From NCBI GenBank assembly GCA_029945425.1, contig JAQSDV010000004.1, positions 186,001 through 250,000 on the forward strand: a DNA stretch of 64,000 nt. Direction: 5' to 3'. The DNA comes from a bacterium (GTDB lineage Bacteria; Pseudomonadota; Alphaproteobacteria; Micavibrionales; UBA2020). The notes under the pieces are model-generated. The model saw only the letters and a list, made by a program, of their open reading frames with translations, searched no databases and had not been told where the DNA came from. The position numbers and the translations under genes are program-made. How positions within the stretch are numbered: the first letter of the stretch is position 1; each line of letters opens with the position of its first letter. Below, piece by piece: positions 18,624-26,923 of this stretch.

Positions 18624-18694
18624 TGTCATCCTGAACGAAGTGAAGGATCTCCCTTGGCAAACAAGAGAGATCCTTCACTTCGTTCAGGATGACA
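18624..18694. repeat. Perfect 28-bp inverted repeat, dispersed-palindrome type
   Basis: The arms 18624-18651 and 18667-18694 are exact reverse complements over 28 bases (left arm begins TGTCATCCTGAACGAAGTGA). The pairing continues for four more pairs after one mismatch, leaving about five unpaired bases. It sits between the antiporter stop and the bacterioferritin stop and could act as a two-way terminator. The core (CATCCTGA-CGAAG-GAAGGATC) resembles a palindromic element I recall as scattered in many bacterial genomes. Only one copy is present in this window. Confidence 0.85.
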
Positions 18695-18705
18695 GTAAGG
18701 TTTCT

Positions 18706-19176
18706 TTACGACTTCGCGACGGGGCGCAGCTCGCCGGGGCGGCGGAGCATTTTGTCGACGTCGCCGGTGTGCAGTTCTTCCTGACGGATCAGGTCGCGCG
18801 CGTATTCTTCTAGCAGCACGGACTTGCCTTCGACCAGTTTCAGCAGTTCGTGATAATGCGCGAGGGTCGCTTTTTCGTGTTCCAGCGATTCTTTCAGGAT
18901 ATCGGTGACGTCATGCTTGTGCGATTCCAGCAGGGAGCCGATACCCAGCGACGGATGGCCGCCGAAATGGGTGATCAGTTCGCCCGCCTGTTGCGCGTGG
19001 TCCATCGATTCAGTCGCCTGGCTGCGCAGCCACGACACGATCGGAATACGGTTATGGCCGAAAATCATCAGCGAGTAGTGCATGTAGCGCACAACGCCCG
19101 CAAGTTCGGCTTCCAGAATTTTGTTGAGGACGGCCAGGACTTCGTCCTGATTGAGGATCGTGGCAGGCGACATCAT
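18706..19176 (-). CDS. bfr: Bacterioferritin-like ferritin
   Basis: 156-residue four-helix iron-storage protein. Diiron ligands are visible: a Glu in LEAELAGVVRY (helix A), Glu and His in ESMDHAQQAGELI (helix B), Glu in SLEHEKATLAHYHEL (helix C), and Glu and His in RQEELHTGDVDKML (helix D). Ferritins oxidise Fe(II) and store it as a ferric core. The Met that binds haem in classical bacterioferritin is not clear, because the helix B start reads LMIFGHNRIPIVSWL, so haem binding is uncertain. It is a single-gene unit. Two adjacent ATG codons make the start uncertain by one residue. Confidence 0.88.
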   Translation of the reverse strand: MMSPATILNQDEVLAVLNKILEAELAGVVRYMHYSLMIFGHNRIPIVSWLRSQATESMDHAQQAGELITHFGGHPSLGIGSLLESHKHDVTDILKESLEHEKATLAHYHELLKLVEGKSVLLEEYARDLIRQEELHTGDVDKMLRRPGELRPVAKS

Positions 19177-19314
19177 TTTTTCCTTGGTCAGCTGTTTTTG
19201 AATTCACCGTGAAAATAGACCATCCGGCGCGCGCCCGCAACCCGCAAAAACCGTGCTGGCCCTCGGGCTTGCGATTTAGTATCAGTCGCGTGTTATTTCC
19301 GGCGCGCCCGCGCA

Positions 19315-20061
19315 TTATTTCCCGACAGGCTTGGAAATTTTTTCAGGATCGGACAGCGGCTTGGGGGCTTCGGGAAGTTTGGCGTTCGAAAAGATGGTGA
19401 TCATCGACGTCACTTCCTGCAGCTTGCCGGGGGCGGAGGTGCCAAAGATCGTCACGACAATGCCGTTTTTCGGCTGGCGGATGGTGACGAAGCTGGTGTT
19501 GTTGGGAACGGGCTTGCCCGTTTTGCCGTCTGCTGTCCTGGCGGTTTCGCCCTTGGCGCGGTAGTCATAGGAAATCTCGCGGCCCTTGAGATGTGATTTC
19601 GCGTCCTTCGCGAATTTTTCGAGCGCATTGTGAAAAGCCTGCTCGTCTGCGCCAATGCCGACGATGTGGCATTTGCCCGGTTCCGACACCAGCGCGAATT
19701 CGCCGCCCGGCACCACGTCGTTGCTCATGGGGCGGCGGCCGCCCGGAATTGCTGCGTACCAGACCTTGCCTTTTTTCGCGCTGACCGCCTTGAGGAAGGG
19801 GTTAGCGTCGCCCTGCACCAGCACGGTCATGTACTGATCGGCCCAGACGGGGATGCGTTCGGGATTGAAGTAATTCATGAAGCAGCCGGCGAAGAACATG
19901 TTCACCACGAACTGCGCGCGTTGCGCGGGGTCGTTCGTCAATGCCAGATCGGGCACGGTTGCGAAACTGCCGTCCTTCGCCTCTTCCGCAGCCTTCGCCA
20001 CATTCGCTGCGGATACCGACATCGCCGCGACCACCGCCAGCATCATGAATAATTTGCGCAT
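19315..20061 (-). CDS. Secreted hypothetical protein, 248 aa
   Basis: A signal peptide is evident (MRKLFMMLAVVAAMSVSAAN, with cleavage near VAKA at residues 21-24), so it is periplasmic or outer-membrane associated. The mature part begins with DPAQRAQFVVNMFFAGCFMNYF and contains a second Cys in EPGKCHIVGIGADE, so a disulphide is possible. Near the C-terminus are repeated beta-type phrases (FVTIRQPKNGIVVTIFGTSA). I do not recognise the family. It follows the RsuA/RluB-family gene's terminal side at 21 bases distance; both are on the minus strand, but this gene lies upstream of none of its pathway. A 138-base interval separates it from the bacterioferritin start. Confidence 0.75.
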   Translation of the reverse strand: MRKLFMMLAVVAAMSVSAANVAKAAEEAKDGSFATVPDLALTNDPAQRAQFVVNMFFAGCFMNYFNPERIPVWADQYMTVLVQGDANPFLKAVSAKKGKVWYAAIPGGRRPMSNDVVPGGEFALVSEPGKCHIVGIGADEQAFHNALEKFAKDAKSHLKGREISYDYRAKGETARTADGKTGKPVPNNTSFVTIRQPKNGIVVTIFGTSAPGKLQEVTSMITIFSNAKLPEAPKPLSDPEKISKPVGK

Positions 20062-20081
20062 CTGTTATCGCCTTTCCGGGT

Positions 20082-20819
20082 TTATAAAAATTTTCCGCCG
20101 AGCGTTTCCTGTATCGTTTTTTTCGACACTTCCTCGACCGCGCCCTCGTCCATATTGCCGAGCGTGAAGGGGCCGTAGGAGGTGCGGATCAGGCGGTTGA
20201 CGGTGAGACCTAAAAATTCCAGCACACGGCGGATTTCACGGTTCTTGCCTTCGGTCAAAATCATTTCGATCCAGACGTTGTCGCCGGTTTCACGCTCGAC
20301 TGACGCGAGGATCGATCCGTATTGCACGCCGTCGACCGTCAGGCCGTTTCTGAGCCGCGCGATTTTCGCGTCGGTCATTTCGCCAAAGGCGCGCACGCGG
20401 TATTTGCGCGTCCAGCCAGTTGCGGGCAGTTCAAGATGGCGCGTCAGCGCGCCGTTATTGGTCAAAAGAATCAGCCCTTCGGAATTCAGGTCGAGGCGGC
20501 CGACGGAAATCACGCGCGGCATGTCTTCGGGCAGGCTTTCGAAAATGGTCTGGCGCCCTTGTTCGTCCCTATGCGTCGTCACGAGGCCTTTTGGCTTATG
20601 GTAACGCCAGAGACGCGTGGGTTCTTTCGCGCCGACGGGGTTGCCATCGACCTCGATCTGGTCGGCCTCGGTCACGTTCTGGGCAGGACTTGCCAGAATC
20701 TCGCCGTTCAGCTTGACGCGGCCTTCAAGGATCAGGCGCTCGGCGTCGCGGCGCGAGCAGACGCCCGCGCGGGCGAGGCGCTTGGCAATACGTTCGGGCT
20801 TTTGCTCTTCGGTGCTCAT
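20082..20819 (-). CDS. RsuA/RluB/RluE-family 16S or 23S rRNA pseudouridine synthase
   Basis: Pseudouridine synthase with an N-terminal S4 RNA-binding domain: RIAKRLARAGVCSRRDAERL at residues 10-29, then GRVKLNGEIL. The catalytic motif is ISVGRLDLNSEGLILLTNNG near residue 100, with the catalytic Asp in GRLDLNSEG. KYRVRAFGEMTD and EGKNREIRRVLEFLGL follow, as usual for this subfamily. At 245 residues it is typical. The exact target base (RluB, RluE or RsuA type) cannot be told. The start is the ATG at 20819; the frame is open further upstream, but that part runs through the divergent tadA gene, 18 bases away. Confidence 0.92.
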   Translation of the reverse strand: MSTEEQKPERIAKRLARAGVCSRRDAERLILEGRVKLNGEILASPAQNVTEADQIEVDGNPVGAKEPTRLWRYHKPKGLVTTHRDEQGRQTIFESLPEDMPRVISVGRLDLNSEGLILLTNNGALTRHLELPATGWTRKYRVRAFGEMTDAKIARLRNGLTVDGVQYGSILASVERETGDNVWIEMILTEGKNREIRRVLEFLGLTVNRLIRTSYGPFTLGNMDEGAVEEVSKKTIQETLGGKFL

Positions 20820-20837
20820 TTCTGGTACTTTAGCGAT

Positions 20838-21293
20838 ATGGACGCACAAAACAAATACATGATTGAGGCGATTGCAGAGGCAAAAGCGGCAGCGGCACGC
20901 GGTGAAATACCCGTGGGCGCGGTGCTGGTGAACGGCGTGACAAGGGAAATCGTCGCCCGTTCCGGCAACCAGACCGAAACATGGCGCGACCCGACCGCCC
21001 ATGCGGAAATCGTGGTGCTGCAGGAAGGCGGCAAGATTTACGACACCCCGCGCCTGCCGGATTGTGATTTGTATGTCAGCCTTGAACCCTGCGCCATGTG
21101 CGCCGCCGCAATATCCTTTGCCCGCATCCGCCGCCTGTATTTCGGTGCCTATGACCCCAAGGGCGGCGGGGTCGACCACGGCGGCAAATTCTATGGCCAG
21201 CCCACCTGCCACCACGCGCCGGAAGTCTATGGCGGCATCCACGAGCAGGAATGCGCCATAATTTTGAAAGAGTTTTTTAAAGACCGCCGCTAG
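20838..21293 (+). CDS. tadA: tRNA-specific adenosine deaminase
   Basis: 151-residue zinc deaminase that converts A34 of tRNA-Arg(ACG) to inosine. The zinc and proton-shuttle motifs are present: PTAHAEIVVLQ (HAE) near residue 55, and SLEPCAMCAAAISFARI (PCxxC) near residue 84. IPVGAVLV near 25 and the C-terminal LKEFFKDRR are also typical of TadA. The start ATG at 20838 has no strong ribosome site. It is divergent from the pseudouridine synthase, a pairing of two RNA-modifying enzymes that is common in Alphaproteobacteria. The substrate tRNA-Arg(ACG) is encoded 5 kb away in this window. Confidence 0.94.
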   Translation: MDAQNKYMIEAIAEAKAAAARGEIPVGAVLVNGVTREIVARSGNQTETWRDPTAHAEIVVLQEGGKIYDTPRLPDCDLYVSLEPCAMCAAAISFARIRRLYFGAYDPKGGGVDHGGKFYGQPTCHHAPEVYGGIHEQECAIILKEFFKDRR

Positions 21294-21356
21294 TTGACTC
21301 CCCCCTCCCCGTTACGCATAATCGCGGCATCCAACATTATTACAGGGAGCGTCGCC

Positions 21357-21662
21357 ATGAGCCTCGGCCAGAAGAAAACCTATACCGGCATGGTGCGCAA
21401 GGAAATCTACGGCAAGGGCTCCAAACAGGAACATCAGGCTGTGGTGCTGGATACCGGCGACGGCAACCCGATGAAACTGCGCATCCGCGGCAACAACCCC
21501 TTCACCGATCCCGAGCTCGACGCATTTGTCGGCATGCGCGTATCGGTGGAAGGCATCGCGGGTTCGGGGCAGAACATCCTGTTCGTGGAAAACGCGGCCG
21601 ATATCGTGCTGCTGGGCCCGCCCGGCCGCCCCGCGCGCCCGCCGCAAGGCCCGCGCCCGTAA
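21357..21662 (+). CDS. Small beta-rich hypothetical protein, 101 aa
   Basis: Starts at ATG 21357 with GGGAG eight bases upstream. The body reads like a small OB-fold or beta-barrel: KKTYTGMVRKEIYGKGSKQE, then HQAVVLDTGDGNPMKLRIRG, and GMRVSVEGIAGSGQNILFVE. The last 15 residues are Pro/Arg-rich. There is no signal peptide. The family is unknown to me; nucleic-acid binding is only a guess from the fold look. It ends two bases before the xseA start, so translational coupling to xseA is likely. Confidence 0.7.
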   Translation: MSLGQKKTYTGMVRKEIYGKGSKQEHQAVVLDTGDGNPMKLRIRGNNPFTDPELDAFVGMRVSVEGIAGSGQNILFVENAADIVLLGPPGRPARPPQGPRP

Positions 21663-21664
21663 TT

Positions 21665-23062
21665 GTGGCCGGTTTATTCGACAACGATGATCCGTTTGGT
21701 TTGCCGCCGGTGCCGCCCGCACCGGGCGCGCCCGCCAGCAATGCGCCGCCCGAATTCACGGTCAGCGAGCTTAGCAATAAACTGAGGCGCGTGATCGAGG
21801 GCGAGTTTTCCTTCGTGCGCGTGCGCGGCGAGATTTCAAAAGTCACGGTCGCCAAATCCGGCCATCTTTATTCCGCGCTGAAGGATGACGGCGCGGTCAT
21901 AGACGCGATCTGCTGGAAAGGTACGCTGTCGAAACTGGGCATCAAGCCGGAAGAAGGCATGGATGTCGTTTGCACCGGACGCCTGACGACCTATCCCGGC
22001 CGTTCCAACTATCAGCTGATTATCGAGACGATGGAGCTGGCGGGGCAAGGCGCGCTGCTGAAAATGCTGGAGGACCGCAAAAAGAAACTGGCCGCCGAGG
22101 GCCTGTTCGATGATGCGCGCAAAAAGAAAATCCCCTTCCTGCCCGATGTGATCGGCGTGGTGACGTCGCCGACCGGCGCGGTCATCCGCGATATCATGCA
22201 CCGCCTGAACGAGCGTTTCCCGCGCCGCGTGCTGCTCTGGCCCGTGATTGTGCAGGGCGCGGGCGCGGCGCAGGCGGTGGCGCAGGCGATTGCAGGGTTT
22301 AACAGCATTCCCGAAGGATCGCCCGACCGCCCCGATGTGATTATTGTTGCACGCGGCGGCGGCTCGCTCGAAGACCTCATGCCGTTCAACGACGAAATCG
22401 TCGTGCGCGCGGCGGCGGCGAGCAAAATTCCACTTATCTCCGCCGTCGGACATGAAACCGACACAACGCTGATCGATTACGCAGCCGACCTGCGCGCCCC
22501 CACCCCGACCGCCGCCGCCGAAAAGGCCGTGCCGGTGCGGGTCGAACTGCAATCCTTCGTCATGGAACGGCAGCAGCGCATGTTTGTCTCGCTGCAACGC
22601 CTCGCCCAACGCCATGCCTTGCAATTGCAGGGATTGGGCCGCGGCCTTGGCGACCCGAAACGGTTGCTGGAACATGCCGCGCAAAAACTTGATCACCTCG
22701 GCCAGCGTCTGGATAGCGGTCTTGTGTCATGGCTGGAGCGTCGCAGCGCCCGCGTCAAGGAGCTCGCCGCCAAAATATCGCCGCGCGCGCTGGTGCAGAA
22801 AATCGGGGATGCGCAGCGGCATATCAAAAACTTTGCCGAACGCCTGACGAATACCGAAAACAAAATCCTGCTGGATCGCGCCAGGCATTTGAAAAATCTG
22901 TCCGGCATGCTGGAAAGCCTGTCTTTCGAGCGTGTGTTGGAACGCGGCTATGCTGTCGTCTATGACGACAACCGCAATATCGTCAGCACCACGGGTGATG
23001 CCGCGAAACAACAGAACCTCACCATCCGCTTCAAGGATGGTGAGACGCCGGTGAAGAAGTAA
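21665..23062 (+). CDS. xseA: Exodeoxyribonuclease VII large subunit
   Basis: 465-residue catalytic subunit of ExoVII, which degrades single-stranded DNA to oligonucleotides with the small subunit XseB (not in this window). The N-terminal OB-fold includes FTVSELSNKLRRVIEGEF near residue 32 and VRGEISKVTVAKSGHLYSAL near 58. The catalytic core has DVIGVVTSPTGAVIRDIMHR near 160, VIIVARGGGSLEDLMPFNDE near 228 and ISAVGHETDTTLIDYAADLR near 260. The second half is a long coiled-coil region, and the end is GYAVVYDDNRNIVST. The start is a GTG. It is likely co-transcribed with the small gene before it. Confidence 0.96.
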   Translation: MAGLFDNDDPFGLPPVPPAPGAPASNAPPEFTVSELSNKLRRVIEGEFSFVRVRGEISKVTVAKSGHLYSALKDDGAVIDAICWKGTLSKLGIKPEEGMDVVCTGRLTTYPGRSNYQLIIETMELAGQGALLKMLEDRKKKLAAEGLFDDARKKKIPFLPDVIGVVTSPTGAVIRDIMHRLNERFPRRVLLWPVIVQGAGAAQAVAQAIAGFNSIPEGSPDRPDVIIVARGGGSLEDLMPFNDEIVVRAAAASKIPLISAVGHETDTTLIDYAADLRAPTPTAAAEKAVPVRVELQSFVMERQQRMFVSLQRLAQRHALQLQGLGRGLGDPKRLLEHAAQKLDHLGQRLDSGLVSWLERRSARVKELAAKISPRALVQKIGDAQRHIKNFAERLTNTENKILLDRARHLKNLSGMLESLSFERVLERGYAVVYDDNRNIVSTTGDAAKQQNLTIRFKDGETPVKK

Positions 23063-23668
23063 TCACACGACCGGCGTGACTGCCGTTTCGGTTTTTTTCA
23101 GGAAGACTTTTTCGTAGAGCGCCTGTGCTGCGACCATCGCCGCCATCAGGCACCAGAAAATCCAGAACCCGTGCCACGGCGCGATGTTTTTCAGCAGCAC
23201 CAGCGACATGACGGCGAGCGAGCAAAATTTTGCCATCCAGACAAGGCCGGTGAAGAACAGGTTGTCACGGTCCTTCGCCGCCAGTATCGCAAACGGCGCG
23301 ATGCCGGCCGCAACACCGAAGAAGAAAGCCGCCAGCGGTTCGCGCGCCATTACGGCATACATCAGGTAAATCGTGCCCATGCAGTAAAGCGCAAAGGCCG
23401 TCACCATATATATGGTGCTGAACAGCGCCATGAATTTCGACAGGCGCGGATAGGCCAAGGAGACGACCTGCATCATGCCCGCAAAAAACGCGGCGGGAAA
23501 AAGATAGAGCGGGAGGATGAGGGGGGAGAAAATAAGCGCGATGACAGCCGGCCAGATCGTGGAGACATAGCCCTGCGCCGCCAGCCAGCCGCCCGCAATC
23601 GCCACGCCCGCGAGATTCGCGTAAATCAGCGGGGTGAGTGATTTGCGGATGAGGGTGGCGAACGCCAA
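23063..23668 (-). CDS. Polytopic membrane protein of unknown function
   Basis: 201 residues with about six membrane helices, for example LIYANLAGVAIAGGWLAAQG near residue 13, LILPLYLFPAAFFAGMMQVV near 50 and LAAFFFGVAAGIAPFAILAA near 110. Both ends are short and hydrophilic. No transporter or enzyme motif is visible. The start is a TTG at 23668 with only a weak G-rich site, so a few residues are uncertain. The stop abuts the xseA stop tail-to-tail, and ssb starts a further unit 18 bases upstream on the same strand. Co-transcription with ssb is possible. Confidence 0.72.
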   Translation of the reverse strand: MAFATLIRKSLTPLIYANLAGVAIAGGWLAAQGYVSTIWPAVIALIFSPLILPLYLFPAAFFAGMMQVVSLAYPRLSKFMALFSTIYMVTAFALYCMGTIYLMYAVMAREPLAAFFFGVAAGIAPFAILAAKDRDNLFFTGLVWMAKFCSLAVMSLVLLKNIAPWHGFWIFWCLMAAMVAAQALYEKVFLKKTETAVTPVV

Positions 23669-23685
23669 AACGGTGGCCCCTTAAA

Positions 23686-24162
23686 TCAGAACGGGATTTC
23701 GTCGTCCATTTTGTCGGCTTTGCCGGAGGAGGCATAGTTGCCGCCCGAAGCACCGGAGCCTGCCGATTCCATGCCGTAATCGCCGCCCGATTCAAACGAC
23801 GTACCGCCGCCTTTGCTGTCGAGCATGGTGATTTCGCCGCGGAAGGGACGCAACACGACTTCGGTCGTATATTTTTCGGCGCCGTCTTTATCGGTCCATT
23901 TGCGGGTTTCGAGCTGGCCTTCGATATAAACCTTCGCCCCTTTTTTGATGTATTTTTCGACGATGCCGACGAGGTTGTCGTTCAGCACGGAAATGCGGTG
24001 CCATTCGGTGCGCTCTTTCTTCTCGCCCGATGCCTTGTCCTTCCAGGATTCGGAGGTGGCAATGGAGAAGCTGGCGACGCGGCCGCCATTGGCGAAGCTG
24101 CGGATTTCGGGATCTTTGCCGAGGTTGCCCACGAGGATGACTTTATTAACGCTGCCTGCCAT
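23686..24162 (-). CDS. ssb: Single-stranded DNA-binding protein
   Basis: 158-residue SSB. The OB-fold spans residues 1-112: VNKVILVGNLGKDPEIRSF, then ASFSIATSESWKD, WHRISVLNDNLVGIVEKYI and KKGAKVYIEGQLETRKWTDK. A Gly/Ser-rich linker follows, and the protein ends in the acidic tip MDDEIPF, which docks partner proteins. The start at 24162 (MAGSVNK) is the conserved one, although the frame is open 15 codons further. SSB coats ssDNA in replication, repair and recombination. No SOS box is visible in the 215-base interval upstream, which is shared with a divergent HD gene. Confidence 0.96.
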   Translation of the reverse strand: MAGSVNKVILVGNLGKDPEIRSFANGGRVASFSIATSESWKDKASGEKKERTEWHRISVLNDNLVGIVEKYIKKGAKVYIEGQLETRKWTDKDGAEKYTTEVVLRPFRGEITMLDSKGGGTSFESGGDYGMESAGSGASGGNYASSGKADKMDDEIPF

Positions 24163-24377
24163 GATTTTTTCGCCTTTTCTGTGCACTAAACAACTGAAAC
24201 GTCCCAAAAGGCTCTAGCCGAATCCGCTGCGGTCGACTAGGATTAATCCCATAACCAGACAGCAGAGAATCTGCGGCAGTTTTTGAAGCCTTGAAACGCC
24301 TTATGTTTATCATGGCGGCCCAAGACTGACAAGATAGCTGACAAGGTTGGACGCAACCAAAAAAGGGCAAAAATTAC

Positions 24378-24971
24378 ATGCGCGCATGGCAACGGATGTT
24401 GAGCGGACGCCGCCTTGACCTCATCAACCCCTCCCCGATGGATATCGAGATCGAGGACATCGCGCACGGACTTTCCAGAGTCGCCAGATGGAACGGCCAG
24501 ACCACCGGCGAACATTCTTTCAACGTCGCGCAACATTCCGTCATCGTCGAGCAGATCTGCAACACGCTGGAACCGGCATCCGATCCGCAATGGCTGCTGG
24601 CGGCGCTGCTGCATGACGCATCCGAATATGTGGTCGGCGACATGATTTCGCCGTTCAAGAACGCGCTGGGCGTCAATTACCGCGCCTTTGAAGACAAGCT
24701 GATGGAGGCGATCCATGTGCGCTTCGGCCTGCCCGCGATCATCACGCCGCAGCTGAAAAAATTCATCAAGCGCGCCGATAAAATCTGCGCCTGGCTGGAA
24801 GCAACACAGCTGGCCGGTTTCAGCGAAGCCGAAGCCAACGAATTCTTCGGCCCGCCCCCCGCCGCCGTCAAAGGCTGGAGCGTGAAGCCCCTGTCCGCTA
24901 ATGAATCGAAACGCCTTTATATCGAGCGCTTTTCGGAACTGGTCGGCGTGAAACAGCAGGCGGTTGCTTAG
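24378..24971 (+). CDS. HD-domain phosphohydrolase, YfbR-like
   Basis: 197-residue HD hydrolase. Metal ligands: GEHSFNVAQHSVIVEQ near residue 44 (first His), then LLAALLHDASEYVVGDM near 75 (HD pair), with a later Asp in KRADKICAWLE near 133. The overall pattern matches YfbR-type 5'-deoxynucleotidases and related HD proteins; the substrate is uncertain. The ATG has AGGG about 11 bases upstream. It is divergent from ssb. No membrane segment. The gene stands alone before the large HELQH protein. Confidence 0.82.
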   Translation: MRAWQRMLSGRRLDLINPSPMDIEIEDIAHGLSRVARWNGQTTGEHSFNVAQHSVIVEQICNTLEPASDPQWLLAALLHDASEYVVGDMISPFKNALGVNYRAFEDKLMEAIHVRFGLPAIITPQLKKFIKRADKICAWLEATQLAGFSEAEANEFFGPPPAAVKGWSVKPLSANESKRLYIERFSELVGVKQQAVA

Positions 24972-25108
24972 CTGGACGCGCGCAAGCCGTAACTTTGGTT
25001 TAACCGACTACCTTGAATTTACTTGAAAAAACCGGAACCCGGCGCGGCGTTACGCGCCTTGTGGTATAATCAATCTCGGTGTGCATGACGGGTGCGGAGC
25101 TGGGTGTC

Positions 25109-26896
25109 TTGAGCATTTTTTCGCGTGTTTTCAACATTTTCGGGCGACCGAACGGCCAGCCTGCGGAAGCCTCCGCCCCTGCGCTTGACGAATACAGCCG
25201 CCCCGTGCCCGACACCATTCCAGTACCGACAGGCGCATGGTCGCTGATCGTCGATGAAAACGGCGACAATGTGGTGACGCGGCAACCCCGCGCCACCGAC
25301 ATGCTGGCAAGGCCTGCGGTGCAATATCTTTACGGCGGCACGCAGCCCGAATTCAAAATGGAACAATCCCCCGACCGTTTCCACAACCTGCAGGGCGTGA
25401 TCGATTACGAATGCCGGTCGCAGCGGAACAAGGAATATCTCGACAAGGCCGTTTTCCTCCTCTCGCAGACCGATGACGGGCGGCGGTTGCTCGACGTTGC
25501 GCGGCACAACAAATTCACCATCCTGTTCGATCCCTCCCGCGTGGCGGAGCAGGGCGCGGTGGGGCTTTGCGATTTCGCGGGAAAAGTCATCCCGCTTGCG
25601 GAGGGACGCTCACCCGCCGAAGTCGCCCTGACCCTGAAGCACGAATTGCAGCATATGGAAGACATGTCGAAAGGCGTGACATATACCGCCAACGACACGC
25701 CGCAGACCGCCCGCATGGCGGAGCGCGCGCTGGAGGGGAATGCCCGCGTTTCGGAAGCGATCGCGGCGGCGGAGATGCTGCTGGGATCACCCAACGGCCC
25801 CGACCAGCAGTTCCGCACACCCGCGCTATCCCGCAATTTCTGGCATAAAAACCAGCCGATGGCGGAAGAAGCGCAGGCCGCGCTGCCGCTCGCCAAAAAA
25901 GGCGACTGGAAGGCATTTGCGTCCAAGGTATTCCCCGGCTATTTCCGGCAGGCCGCGACGCTGGAAATCTATGACATCAAATACGCCGAATACGCGAAAA
26001 GCGTGATGCCCGAGGTGACGACCAGTCAGGTAAAGACGGAAAAAGAGCGGCAGGCGAAGGCAATCGCGGAGCGGCTTTTTTCCCAAAGCCGCAGCGCGGA
26101 TGAAATCGCGGGCGCAGTGACGGTGCGCGGTGCGAAATACCTGAACCCCGCCGCGCTGCTGACGGAAGCCGCGCAGGCCGTGTCGGAAAAAGCACTGCCC
26201 GTATTGATGCAGGTAAAGGCGCAGCTGCTGAAAATCATCCCCGATGCCGCAACGGCCGCCGGCCTTGACGCGAAAGCATCGGCGCACAAGCCGGAGCCGC
26301 GCCTGCCGAACCCGTATAAGCCTTTCCTGTCTGAACTGACGGGCCCCGATGTTTTCGAGCCCATCGTGATGCCCAACAGGATAGATGGCGGCTATTTCAC
26401 GACGGGCGAGCGGCACCACGCCTTTATCAGCGAATTCATGGCGAAGGAAGTGGGCGGCATGAAAAGCGGCCGCACCGAAATGGACCGCATGAATTATTCC
26501 ATCAGCAGCTATATCCACATGGGCGCGGGCCGCGGCAACCTGCGCGGGCTGGTGGGTGATCTGGTGGAGGCTGGCCTGCGCGCGCCTGTTGGCGCCTTCC
26601 CGCAGGAATATCTGCAGGACCTTTACGGCCGTATGTACTCGGCCGCACGCGCAGGCGTAACGGGCGACAACAGCCCGTTGAGCCGTCAGGAATTAAAGCT
26701 GCTCTCCCACTGGCAGGACATGAAGGACCGCGGGCTCGACCCCGTCTGGATCAGCAGCGACATGAAGGCGCAGTCGTATGTGGGCAATGACAAGATGATC
26801 GAAAACTATGCGGGGCATCTTGTGCGCGGGCTGAAATCACCCGCCATCGCGACCGCCGCCGCCAACATATCTAACGCGAAATCGCACCACGCCTGA
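25109..26896 (+). CDS. Large protein with HELQH metallopeptidase-like motif
   Basis: About 595 residues. The putative zinc motif TLKHELQHMEDM lies near residue 180 (HExxH), preceded by the strand GLCDFAGKVIPLAEG. A Glu-containing helix follows (TARMAERALEGNARVSEAIA) that could hold the third ligand. The N-terminal 100 residues contain a proline-rich segment. The C-terminal 200 residues have LSELTGPDVFEPIVMPNRID and a long polar helical region that ends in an Ala-rich tail. No signal peptide is evident. The start is uncertain: a GTG (25079) and ATG (25085) have no ribosome site, while TTG 25109 (MSIFSRVF) has GGAG eight bases upstream and is used here. A cytoplasmic or unconventionally secreted peptidase is possible. 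Confidence 0.72.
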   Translation: MSIFSRVFNIFGRPNGQPAEASAPALDEYSRPVPDTIPVPTGAWSLIVDENGDNVVTRQPRATDMLARPAVQYLYGGTQPEFKMEQSPDRFHNLQGVIDYECRSQRNKEYLDKAVFLLSQTDDGRRLLDVARHNKFTILFDPSRVAEQGAVGLCDFAGKVIPLAEGRSPAEVALTLKHELQHMEDMSKGVTYTANDTPQTARMAERALEGNARVSEAIAAAEMLLGSPNGPDQQFRTPALSRNFWHKNQPMAEEAQAALPLAKKGDWKAFASKVFPGYFRQAATLEIYDIKYAEYAKSVMPEVTTSQVKTEKERQAKAIAERLFSQSRSADEIAGAVTVRGAKYLNPAALLTEAAQAVSEKALPVLMQVKAQLLKIIPDAATAAGLDAKASAHKPEPRLPNPYKPFLSELTGPDVFEPIVMPNRIDGGYFTTGERHHAFISEFMAKEVGGMKSGRTEMDRMNYSISSYIHMGAGRGNLRGLVGDLVEAGLRAPVGAFPQEYLQDLYGRMYSAARAGVTGDNSPLSRQELKLLSHWQDMKDRGLDPVWISSDMKAQSYVGNDKMIENYAGHLVRGLKSPAIATAAANISNAKSHHA

Positions 26897-26923
26897 ATTT
26901 CCGCCAAGAAAAATCCGTCGCCT

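Noticed and set aside
20820..21242. Upstream extension of the pseudouridine synthase frame
   Set aside because: It runs antisense through tadA; the ATG at 20819 gives the normal S4-domain start.
24163..24377. Possible SOS box before ssb
   Set aside because: No GTTC-N7-GTTC or its complement occurs in the interval.
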